DNA from: Actinomycetota bacterium
GTDB lineage: Bacteria; Actinomycetota; Acidimicrobiia; Spongiisociales; UBA11373
Assembly: GCA_030688105.1 (NCBI GenBank)
Contig: JAUYIV010000273.1
Coordinates: 1 to 7,751 of the forward strand
Direction: 5' to 3'
DNA length: 7,751 nucleotides
Shown here: in pieces, positions 1 to 5,661 of the stretch
Numbering within the stretch: position 1 is the first letter of the stretch
Layout of the letters: every line of letters begins with the position of its first letter
The notes under the pieces: model-generated
What the model was told of the DNA's origin: nothing
What the model saw: the letters and a program-made list of their open reading frames with translations, nothing else
The model's database searches: none
Made by a program: the position numbers and the translations under genes

Positions 1-131
1 CGGGTGACGACGAGCGAAGGACGCGACAGCATCTCGAGGGACGTCGTAATGACCTCGATCGGCGGAATTCCGGGCCTCCTTCGAAGGGGAGTCTCGCTGG
101 GGCGGGCCGCTTGTGCCAGGGGTTCGTTCAA
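1..131 (-). CDS. Partial hypothetical protein, N-terminus only (runs off the left edge)
   Basis: An open minus-strand frame begins at a TTG codon (131-129), two codons after an in-frame TAG, and stays open for 43 codons to the window edge. The peptide begins LNEPLAQAARPSETPLRR (first residue read as Met) and continues with a plausible folded segment, IPPIEVITTSLEMLSRP. About three quarters of its third codon positions are G or C. The start has no clear Shine-Dalgarno sequence and lies right beside the 7-bp repeat array. I do not recognise the family from this fragment. A plus-strand frame (1-138, ending in TAA) is also open and shares its third positions with this one, so base composition cannot choose the strand. 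I favour minus because its residue mix looks more protein-like, but this is a weak call. Confidence 0.35.
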   Translation of the reverse strand, partial: MNEPLAQAARPSETPLRRRPGIPPIEVITTSLEMLSRPSLVVT

Positions 132-132
132 G

Positions 133-190
133 CGCTAACCGCTACCCGCTGCCCGCTTCCCGCAATATCCGCTGCCCGCTGCCGGTAGCC
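133..190. repeat. Degenerate 7-bp repeat array (CGCTNCC type)
   Basis: Consecutive heptamers read CGCTAAC, CGCTACC, CGCTGCC, CGCTTCC, then a 9-bp interruption (161-169), then CGCTGCC, CGCTGCC and the variant GGTAGCC. C3 tracts fall at 145-147, 152-154, 159-161 and 175-177, so the minus strand carries four G3 tracts. The array fills most of the space between the stop of the phosphatase-family gene (194) and the putative start at 131. It is built like the larger array at the right end of the window, which suggests a dispersed repeat family in this genome. Its function is unknown. Confidence 0.75.
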
Positions 191-193
191 GCC

Positions 194-1141
194 TCATCCT
201 GCCACCCCGATCTCGACCAGGACGGGCCGATGCGCCGACCCGAATGCCGGTCCGGTGCGGCGGTCTGCCGATCCGAGCCCTGTGGTGTGCAGCACGTGGT
301 CGATGGGGATCATCAGCGCCCCCCACCCCTGCGGCCACGTCGGCTGGAGTCCCTTGCCCCGCAGTGTGTCCACCAGGCCCCCGCGCAGCCGGAGTGTCGA
401 GTAGGCGTGCGACCAGGGGGTGGCATTGAGGTCGCCGACGACGACGACCTCTCCGGCTCTGGTCGCCACCCAGTCGGCGGCTCGAGCAATCAGCCCGTCG
501 CGCGCCGATGCCCGCGACGGCGACGTCGGTGAGACGGGATGGATGCCGAGCACTGCGACGCGCTCGTCGCCGAGATCGACCTCCACCGCGGCCATCTCCC
601 CGCCCAATTCGACGTCGAGCCGTCCCGGTCTCAGTTCGGGCCGGGCGAGCACGGTGACCCCGGCGAGCCGGCCCCGCGGCACCACCGACACGATCTGCAG
701 CGGCAGACCGGCGCCTCGGATCGTGTCCTCCCACTCGAACGACGACTCGAAGATGAACACCACGTCGAGATCCTCGTGCGCAATGAACTCGGCGACCGCG
801 GTCCGGTTGGGATTCGATATGCCGACATTGAAGGACATGATGCGGATGGTGGGCGAGCCGTCGGCGATGGGGGGCGGTGCATCCAGCAAATGGGGCACCA
901 GCGAGACCAGCCCGATGAGGCCGACCGCCAAGGTGGTCCACCCGGGCACCCGGGCTCGGCCGGCGACCGCCACGAGACCGAGGAAGACCAGAACCACGGA
1001 GGCCTGAGGCCGGAAGTTTGCGGCGAGGTCGAACACCCAGAACAACGAGCCAAGAAACGAGAGGACCAACAGCGTGGCGATCACGACGCCCGCCCATCCC
1101 ACGCCGAGGGCGAATGCGCGCCAGACGCGCCTGACGGTCAA
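194..1141 (-). CDS. Membrane-anchored endonuclease/exonuclease/phosphatase family protein
   Basis: This 315-residue protein belongs to the EEP fold (DNase I-like hydrolases that cleave phosphoesters in nucleic acids, phospholipids or sugar phosphates). Residues 12-36, 47-60 and 69-86 are hydrophobic and probably span the membrane, leaving the catalytic domain (about 98-313) outside the cell. Family motifs are visible: IMSFN (Asn105), FIFES (Glu132), GIHP (His201), GDLNATPWS (Asp237, Asn239), IDHVLHT (Asp281) and GSAHRP (His304). In the last motif the usual Asp of GSDHRP is Ala303, which may reduce or alter catalysis. The start is TTG at 1141-1139, chosen because GGAGG lies 4 bases upstream and the hydrophobic segment follows at once. 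Reading further upstream gives a low-complexity Arg-rich extension inside the peptidase gene. It sits 14 bases after that gene's stop, so the two are probably cotranscribed. The substrate cannot be told from sequence. Confidence 0.85.
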   Translation of the reverse strand: MTVRRVWRAFALGVGWAGVVIATLLVLSFLGSLFWVFDLAANFRPQASVVLVFLGLVAVAGRARVPGWTTLAVGLIGLVSLVPHLLDAPPPIADGSPTIRIMSFNVGISNPNRTAVAEFIAHEDLDVVFIFESSFEWEDTIRGAGLPLQIVSVVPRGRLAGVTVLARPELRPGRLDVELGGEMAAVEVDLGDERVAVLGIHPVSPTSPSRASARDGLIARAADWVATRAGEVVVVGDLNATPWSHAYSTLRLRGGLVDTLRGKGLQPTWPQGWGALMIPIDHVLHTTGLGSADRRTGPAFGSAHRPVLVEIGVAG

Positions 1142-1145
1142 CCGC

Positions 1146-1150
1146 CCTCC
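1146..1150 (-). promoter_or_regulatory. Shine-Dalgarno site for the TTG start at 1141
   Basis: The minus strand reads GGAGG, then GCGG, then TTG. This is the only strong ribosome binding site near the 5' end of the phosphatase-family gene. It decides the TTG start over the upstream in-frame codons that overlap the peptidase gene. Confidence 0.6.
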
Positions 1151-1155
1151 GGAGG

Positions 1156-2628
1156 TCAGCCCAAGCCTCCGGCTCTGACGATCAGCCCTCGATAGAACGC
1201 AACCGCGCCGGCAGCATCGGAGATGCGAACTCGCTCGGCCGTGCCGTGGACCCTCGACATGTCGTCGGGCGTCACGGTGAACGGGGCGAAACGATACACG
1301 TCGTCGGCAATCGGCCGGAAGAACCGCGAGTCGGTCGCCCCGAGCAGGATCCACGGCGCCAACGCCACGCCGGGGAACACCTCATCGATGGTCGCGGCCA
1401 CGGCAGCGAACCCGGCGGAGACGGTGGAGGACAGTGGTGGAGGGTCGGCAGCCACCCCACCGAACCCCCTCGACGTGACCCGTACCTCGTCGCCGACCGT
1501 GGAGAGTACGTGGTCGAGGACCCCGGCGACCGTGTCTCCCGGGAGGATCCGGAAGTTGACGACCGCTCTCGCTTCCTGGGGGAGAACGTTCGACTTGACT
1601 CCGCCCGAGATCATCGTGACCGCTGCCGTCGTGCGGATGAGGGCCGAGGTCATCGGCGACGCCGAGAGCCTCCGCTCGACGACCGGGCGGAAGCGGTCGG
1701 GGTTGCGCAGCAGGGTGGCTCTCGGCCCTCGCATCACCGATGCCAGAGCGCGGAGGAAGGGCCGCTGGACGTCGATCCGGGCGGGCATGGGGTGGTCCTC
1801 GATCTGCTTGATCGCGGCGGCGACCCGGCCGATCGCGGTGTGCCGGGGGGGCGCCGAGCTGTGGCCACCCTCGCCGCGAGCCGCGATCTCGACGTCGAGC
1901 GACGCCTTCTCACCGATCCCCACCAGGGCGAGCGGCGCGGTCACCCCGGGAAGGAGGTCCTCGGCGACGGCCCCTCCCTCGTCGAGCACGAACGAGAACC
2001 GCACGCCCCTGGCGCCGAGCAGGTCGGCGGCCGCCACCGCCCCGCGGCCCCCCGACTCCTCGTCGTGCCCCAGGAACAGATAGATCGTCGGGACGGGTGC
2101 AAAGTCCTCACCAAGCAAGGCTTCGACCGCCTGGAGCAGTGCAATGAGCGGGCCCTTGTCGTCGAGGGCGCCCCGGCCCCAGAGATGGTCCCCATCAATG
2201 GCGCCCGCGAACGGCCCCTGGTCCCAGCCATCCTCGGTGCCCGGCTCGACCGGGACCACATCCTGATGAGCCATCAACAGGAAGGGTGCGGCATCGGGAT
2301 CCGTACCCGGCCATCGGTAGAGCAATGAGTGGCCCTCGATCACCTCGCGCTCGAGGCGGGTGTGCACCAGCGGGTACTCCCTTGCGAGGAACCCGTGGAA
2401 CTCGTCGAACACGGCCGCGTCGTATCCGGTGTCGCTGGAGACCGTCGGGATCCGGATCGCCCGGGAGAGAGCGTCGAGGAACGCCTCCCCGGCGGCATCG
2501 GGCGGAGTCGCCACCCGCTCCACTGGAGGCTCGCCGTCGGCCTTCGACCAGCGACGCCGCAGCGCCGCTGCCGCAGCCGCTCCCAACCCGGCGCCGGCCA
2601 TGAACCCGACCTTCTTGCGGGAAGACAT
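1156..2628 (-). CDS. M20 family metallopeptidase, carboxypeptidase S-like
   Basis: This 490-residue protein is a two-zinc M20 peptidase of the carboxypeptidase S type, which removes C-terminal residues from short peptides or hydrolyses N-acyl amino acids. The metal-site motifs are complete: MAHQDVVPV (His121, Asp123), GRGALDDKG (Asp156), GHDEESGG (Glu190 catalytic, Glu191 ligand), Asp216 in LDEGGA and a C-terminal His461 in RVHGT. The lid/dimerisation domain (about 240-370) contains GEGGHSSAPP and GGVKSNVLP. Residues 3-26 form a short basic, Ala/Gly-rich hydrophobic stretch that could be a signal anchor, so the enzyme may face outward. The ATG at 2628 has no Shine-Dalgarno sequence and a -10-like hexamer sits 8 bases upstream, suggesting a leaderless start. 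An alternative ATG at 2601 has AAGAAGG 8 bases upstream and would remove nine residues. It is first in its operon, followed by the phosphatase-family gene. The exact substrate is unknown. Confidence 0.93.
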   Translation of the reverse strand: MSSRKKVGFMAGAGLGAAAAAALRRRWSKADGEPPVERVATPPDAAGEAFLDALSRAIRIPTVSSDTGYDAAVFDEFHGFLAREYPLVHTRLEREVIEGHSLLYRWPGTDPDAAPFLLMAHQDVVPVEPGTEDGWDQGPFAGAIDGDHLWGRGALDDKGPLIALLQAVEALLGEDFAPVPTIYLFLGHDEESGGRGAVAAADLLGARGVRFSFVLDEGGAVAEDLLPGVTAPLALVGIGEKASLDVEIAARGEGGHSSAPPRHTAIGRVAAAIKQIEDHPMPARIDVQRPFLRALASVMRGPRATLLRNPDRFRPVVERRLSASPMTSALIRTTAAVTMISGGVKSNVLPQEARAVVNFRILPGDTVAGVLDHVLSTVGDEVRVTSRGFGGVAADPPPLSSTVSAGFAAVAATIDEVFPGVALAPWILLGATDSRFFRPIADDVYRFAPFTVTPDDMSRVHGTAERVRISDAAGAVAFYRGLIVRAGGLG

Positions 2629-2636
2629 GGAGGGGG

Positions 2637-2642
2637 ATGGTA
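2637..2642 (-). promoter_or_regulatory. Possible -10 element (TACCAT) of the peptidase operon
   Basis: The minus strand reads TACCAT, 8 bases (CCCCCTCC) and then the ATG. This fits the actinobacterial TANNNT -10 consensus placed so that transcription would start at or next to the start codon. No convincing -35 box was seen. The motif is short and could be chance. Confidence 0.3.
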
Positions 2643-2763
2643 CGGGAACGGTTCAGATTCATCCTCTGGAGCCGACGCCGGCTGCTTCTTTCCCGGCTTC
2701 GGGCACGTCAAAAGGAAGCCATCGGATCGAGGGTTTCGGCGGGAGCCGGTGTCGGGCCCCCCC
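2643..2763. other. Intergenic region between two minus-strand operons
   Basis: About 120 bases separate the stop of the FAD oxidoreductase gene from the start region of the peptidase gene. Two weak hairpins are visible (AGCCG/CGGCT and CCCG/CGGG), neither followed by a T-run on the minus strand, so no intrinsic terminator can be called. The region must hold the end of one transcript and the promoter of the next. I see no coding potential in it. Confidence 0.5.
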
Positions 2764-3975
2764 TCATCTCCCCAGCAGTTCATCGGCGACCCGTCTCGCC
2801 AGCCACGGGGCGATCGAGTACTTCCCGGTGTCTATCGAGATGTATGAGCCTTCGCGGACCACCTGGATTCGATCACGGCGATGAAGGGTTGCGTGGCGGT
2901 CAGCCAGCGAACCCTCGCCGATCGCGTACACCCAGCCCCCCTCGAGCCGAATCTCAGGGCGGGCATCGCGAAGCGCTCCGAGCGAGGGGATCGCTCGGGT
3001 GATCCCATCGAGCGTGGCTTCGACGATCGCGGCCCGGGCTGGCTCGGAGAGCGCCGGGACGTCCGGCGGAGCCAGCCGGCTTCCCTCGATGAGGAGACCT
3101 GCGGGGTACCAGGACACGTAGACATCTCTTGGCCCGTAGGCCTTGACGTCCCCGAAGGGCCCGACCACCAGCACAAAGCTCGGAATCGACACTGCATCCT
3201 GCGTGGTCGCGAACAACGACACTCGGTAGCGGTGTGTCCAGGCCGCACAAGGCAGGATCCCGAAACTGGCGTCTATCGCGGGTCTCCCCTCCCAAAGGGC
3301 ATTGATGACGAGATCGAAAGGGCCCTCGATCCCTCTTTCCGTTTCCACCAAGAGCGGACCGGACGGGGATGGTCCACCGAGGCGCACTGCGGTGACACGA
3401 GTGCCCATCACCAATTGGATCCGCGCCTCGGCCCGGAGGGCGTCGACGAAACGCTCGGATACCGGCACCGTCGACACGGAGCGCTCGGGAACGCGAACAC
3501 CTGCGACGACGATCTCGCTCTCGAAATCCGCGGCGATCTCATCGCGCCCCAGGGTCCTGGGCCGGACTTTGGTGAGGTCGACGAAATAGTCCGGCGCGTC
3601 GGGGTGGGAGTCGACCAGGTCGGCCACCCTCTCGACGTAGGCGGCGAACTCGTCGGCGGGCACCACCGAGTCACGGTGGACGAGGTAGGTGTCGTTCTGC
3701 GGCGTCGCCAGATCGTCGATCGGGCAACCGATCAGTTCCTCAGTCAGGCGCTTGAACGCCAGGCCGCCAGGGATCAGACCACACGCGCTCCGCAGCGACG
3801 TGTCGGCCGAGTAGAGATATCCGAGGTGGATCTTCCCCTCGTTCCATCTGCTCGTCCGGGAGAACGGTGCCTCGGCGGCGTCGAACACGGCGACCCTGGC
3901 ACCGCCTCTGGCCAGGAAGAGGGCGGTCGACGACCCGAGGATGCCCGACCCGAGCACTGCCACCGAGGACGCCAC
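2764..3975 (-). CDS. FAD-dependent oxidoreductase (DAO family)
   Basis: This 403-residue protein has an N-terminal Rossmann FAD-binding fold: VAVLGSGILGSSTA (GxGxxG at 9-14) and an acidic Asp32 at the end of the second strand for the ribose. RWNEGKIHLGYLY (43-55) resembles a conserved segment of DAO-type flavoproteins that I associate with polysaccharide loci. The C-terminal ISIDTGKYSIAPWLA (379-393) matches the final FAD-contacting region of DAO enzymes, so the protein looks full length. It has no signal peptide and should be cytoplasmic. The start is GTG at 3975-3973, directly after the TGA of the glycosyltransferase gene, with AGGA 7 bases upstream inside that gene, which implies translational coupling. 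It is the last gene of the cassette. It probably oxidises an amine or hydroxyl of a sugar or amino-acid-like substrate; the substrate is inferred from context only. Confidence 0.87.
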   Translation of the reverse strand: MASSVAVLGSGILGSSTALFLARGGARVAVFDAAEAPFSRTSRWNEGKIHLGYLYSADTSLRSACGLIPGGLAFKRLTEELIGCPIDDLATPQNDTYLVHRDSVVPADEFAAYVERVADLVDSHPDAPDYFVDLTKVRPRTLGRDEIAADFESEIVVAGVRVPERSVSTVPVSERFVDALRAEARIQLVMGTRVTAVRLGGPSPSGPLLVETERGIEGPFDLVINALWEGRPAIDASFGILPCAAWTHRYRVSLFATTQDAVSIPSFVLVVGPFGDVKAYGPRDVYVSWYPAGLLIEGSRLAPPDVPALSEPARAAIVEATLDGITRAIPSLGALRDARPEIRLEGGWVYAIGEGSLADRHATLHRRDRIQVVREGSYISIDTGKYSIAPWLARRVADELLGR

Positions 3976-5145
3976 TCAATCATCCTGCGACAGGCCGGGG
4001 AAGGTGAGCGAAGGATCGAGCGCTCTCGCCCTCTCGGCAAGGGTGCCCGCCTCCTCCCTGTAGCCCTGCTTCAGCCGCACGAGCGCAAGGTTGCCCAGGG
4101 CCCGGGCGTTCAGGGGGTCGAGGTCGACCGCCGTCTGCAACTTGCGCGCCGCGCCGTCGAGCTGGTCACGGCGGTGCTCGTGGCGCCCCTCCAGGAAAAG
4201 GAGGTGGGCCTGAGCGCGACGAATCCACGATCCGATCTCGGCATCTCGGGCGCCGGCCTCTTCCGGCATGCTGATCACCGCGAAGGCGTCGGAGACCACC
4301 GTGGGATCGACGAGCTCGTGACAACCCAGCCGATCCTCCTGGCGCCGGGTGACCGTGATCATGTTCAGGTAGAGGGCATAGCGCATGAGTTCCTTCTCAC
4401 CTTCGGTGGCGTCCGCCGCCTCGATGATCGCCAGGCTCACCTCCGCCTGCCGGCGCTGGCCCTCGATGACCCGAGACAAGGTTGGCGGCAACCACGACCC
4501 GGTCAGGCTGCCCGGGCGATGCCAGCGCCGGTAGAGCACCTCAGGGATCGCCAGGGCTGGGCCGGCGGCCACGAGCCTCATGGTGAAGGGCCAGGCCCGC
4601 CACGGGCCCTCTCCGGCAATGATCGGGAAGCGAAGACCCGCGTCGGTCACCGCACGTCGGATCATGCTGCGCAGAGGCGTTCCGGTCTCCGGGCCGATCA
4701 AGAAGGTCAGAATTCGTGTGGTGTCGGACCCTTCGTAGCTCTGCGCAGGCAACACCCCGGACAAGTCTCCGAACCGCTCCAGATCACAATGAGCGCTCAC
4801 GGCATCCGGTCGCGCGACCAACGCCTGCACGAGAACCTCGGAGTATCGGGGATCGATGATGTCGTCGTGGAAGTACAGGAATCCAAAATCGGTCTCGACC
4901 CTGTCCAGCAGGGTGTTGGCGTTACCGGCCCATCCCAGCCTCTCGGTCTGTGAGATCACCTCGATGCGACGGTCGTCGCGGGCATGCTCGCGGCAGATCT
5001 CCTCGGTGGCATCTTCGCTCAGATCGATCGACACCCTGATCACGAGATCGGTCAAGGTCTGGTTGCGAGCGCACTGCAGGGTCCTGTCGATGAAGCCCTC
5101 GGACTGCCAAGCTGGGATCGAGATGGTGACGAGGTTGCCGCTCAC
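3976..5145 (-). CDS. Family 2 glycosyltransferase with C-terminal TPR-like tail
   Basis: The protein (389 residues from the GTG at 5145) starts with a GT-A fold typical of GT2 enzymes, which transfer a sugar from a nucleotide donor to a growing glycan. The nucleotide-binding strand is VTISIPAW (5-12). An Asp in RVSIDLSEDAT is at the usual donor-contact position, and FHDDIID (about 92-98) supplies the metal-binding DXD-like acidic pair. No membrane helix is seen, so it should be cytoplasmic or peripheral. After about residue 300 the sequence becomes helical and TPR-like: LDGAARKLQTAVDLDPLNAR, then ALGNLALVRLKQGYREEAGT. Such tails usually bind partner proteins. A GTG at 5169 would add eight residues, but GT2 proteins normally begin just before the first strand, so 5145 is preferred. 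It lies 48 bases after the cupin gene and abuts the oxidoreductase gene, indicating one operon. Donor and acceptor are unknown. Confidence 0.85.
   Translation of the reverse strand: MSGNLVTISIPAWQSEGFIDRTLQCARNQTLTDLVIRVSIDLSEDATEEICREHARDDRRIEVISQTERLGWAGNANTLLDRVETDFGFLYFHDDIIDPRYSEVLVQALVARPDAVSAHCDLERFGDLSGVLPAQSYEGSDTTRILTFLIGPETGTPLRSMIRRAVTDAGLRFPIIAGEGPWRAWPFTMRLVAAGPALAIPEVLYRRWHRPGSLTGSWLPPTLSRVIEGQRRQAEVSLAIIEAADATEGEKELMRYALYLNMITVTRRQEDRLGCHELVDPTVVSDAFAVISMPEEAGARDAEIGSWIRRAQAHLLFLEGRHEHRRDQLDGAARKLQTAVDLDPLNARALGNLALVRLKQGYREEAGTLAERARALDPSLTFPGLSQDD
3983..3986 (-). promoter_or_regulatory. Shine-Dalgarno site of the coupled oxidoreductase start
   Basis: AGGA lies within the last codons of the glycosyltransferase gene, 7 bases before the GTG that directly follows that gene's TGA. 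Ribosomes ending one gene could restart at once on the next. This supports the GTG at 3975. Confidence 0.45.
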
Positions 5146-5193
5146 GGTTCTATGCCCCGGGCAGGGCACCCCCGCCGGGAACAGTCGCCGCCA

Positions 5194-5586
5194 TCATCGA
5201 TCACAGTACGAGTCCTGGTCGTAGGGCTCGCTGGCCACCACGAGGAGTGCGGCATCCGCCGTCAGGTATGTCTGGCTCGACCACACCCCCGCCGGGACCA
5301 ACAGCCCGGCCGTGGAGTCATCGAGGACCACCTCGTCGGGGGCGCCGTCGTGCATCAGTTCCACCAGGATCTCGCCCGACACTCGCACGAGCAATTGGAC
5401 CCCTGTTCGGTGGGCATGACCACCCCGGGTGGTGCCAGGGGGTACTCCGCAGATGATGAAGACCCGTTTGGGCTCGAATGGCAACGCGCGGAGATCGATG
5501 GGCAGTAGAGAACCTTGATCCTCCACGACCGGTTGGAGTTCGACCCAGGCCAACTCACCGAGATCGCCGGTTCGGGCACCCGTCAT
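5194..5586 (-). CDS. WxcM/FdtA-like cupin, putative NDP-sugar 3,4-ketoisomerase
   Basis: This 130-residue single-domain cupin matches the FdtA/QdtA/WxcM C-terminal family, which interconverts dTDP-4-keto-6-deoxyhexose and its 3-keto isomer before transamination. Family signatures are LPFEPKRVF (35-43), GVPPGTTRGGHAH (47-59, with the two active-site histidines at 57 and 59), LLVRVSGE, GLLVPAGVW (94-102) and VVASEPYDQDSY. Two features are unusual. The stretch after Trp102 lacks the His common in the WHE-type motif, and the C-terminus stops soon after the YDxxxY motif, several residues earlier than usual. The start chosen is ATG at 5586-5584, with a -10-like TATGCT 7 bases upstream and no Shine-Dalgarno sequence. 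A GTG at 5604 would add six residues. It is the first gene of the cassette and would supply a modified sugar nucleotide to the glycosyltransferase. The family is clear; the reaction is inferred. Confidence 0.8.
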   Translation of the reverse strand: MTGARTGDLGELAWVELQPVVEDQGSLLPIDLRALPFEPKRVFIICGVPPGTTRGGHAHRTGVQLLVRVSGEILVELMHDGAPDEVVLDDSTAGLLVPAGVWSSQTYLTADAALLVVASEPYDQDSYCDR

Positions 5587-5593
5587 CCCAGGC

Positions 5594-5599
5594 AGCATA
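5594..5599 (-). promoter_or_regulatory. Possible -10 element (TATGCT) of the cupin operon
   Basis: On the minus strand TATGCT is followed by seven bases and then ATG at 5586. It fits TANNNT and would give a leaderless transcript. If the GTG at 5604 is the real start this hexamer is coding, so the two readings exclude each other. Confidence 0.3.
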
Positions 5600-5604
5600 A
5601 GCAC

Positions 5605-5661
5605 CGGACGGGGAGACCATCCGCGGAGGGCGGGCGGTGCCGCCTTCCTTCAGATCATCCG
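5605..5661. other. Intergenic region between the cell wall protein and cupin genes
   Basis: This short spacer contains the palindrome GGCGGTGCCGCC (about 5631-5643), which can form only a 4-bp stem. On the minus strand it is not followed by a T-run, so a terminator is not supported. The spacer would contain the end of the cell wall protein transcript and the promoter region of the next operon. Confidence 0.35.

Noticed and set aside
1..138. Plus-strand partial gene ending in TAA at 138
   Set aside because: It is open and shares third positions with the minus frame, but its residues look less protein-like. It remains possible and is recorded as an unresolved edge.
1142..1354. N-terminal extension of the phosphatase-family protein to an upstream start at 1354
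   Set aside because: The extra 71 residues overlap the peptidase gene, are Arg-rich and disordered in character, and are made unnecessary by the TTG start with GGAGG four bases upstream.
1246..2328. A plus-strand open frame of 360 codons antisense to the M20 peptidase gene
   Set aside because: The peptidase frame has all metal-site motifs. The antisense translation has none and is Arg/Gly/Asp/Pro-rich, as expected for a shadow frame.
2881..4953. A plus-strand open frame of 690 codons antisense to the oxidoreductase and glycosyltransferase genes
   Set aside because: It crosses two well-supported minus-strand genes with clear domains, its translation is low in hydrophobic core residues and rich in Gly, Arg, His and Asp, and it shows no recognisable motif. 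Long antisense frames are expected in high-GC DNA.
5627..5645. Intrinsic terminator at the GGCGGTGCCGCC palindrome
   Set aside because: The stem is only four pairs with a realistic loop, and no T-run follows on the minus strand.
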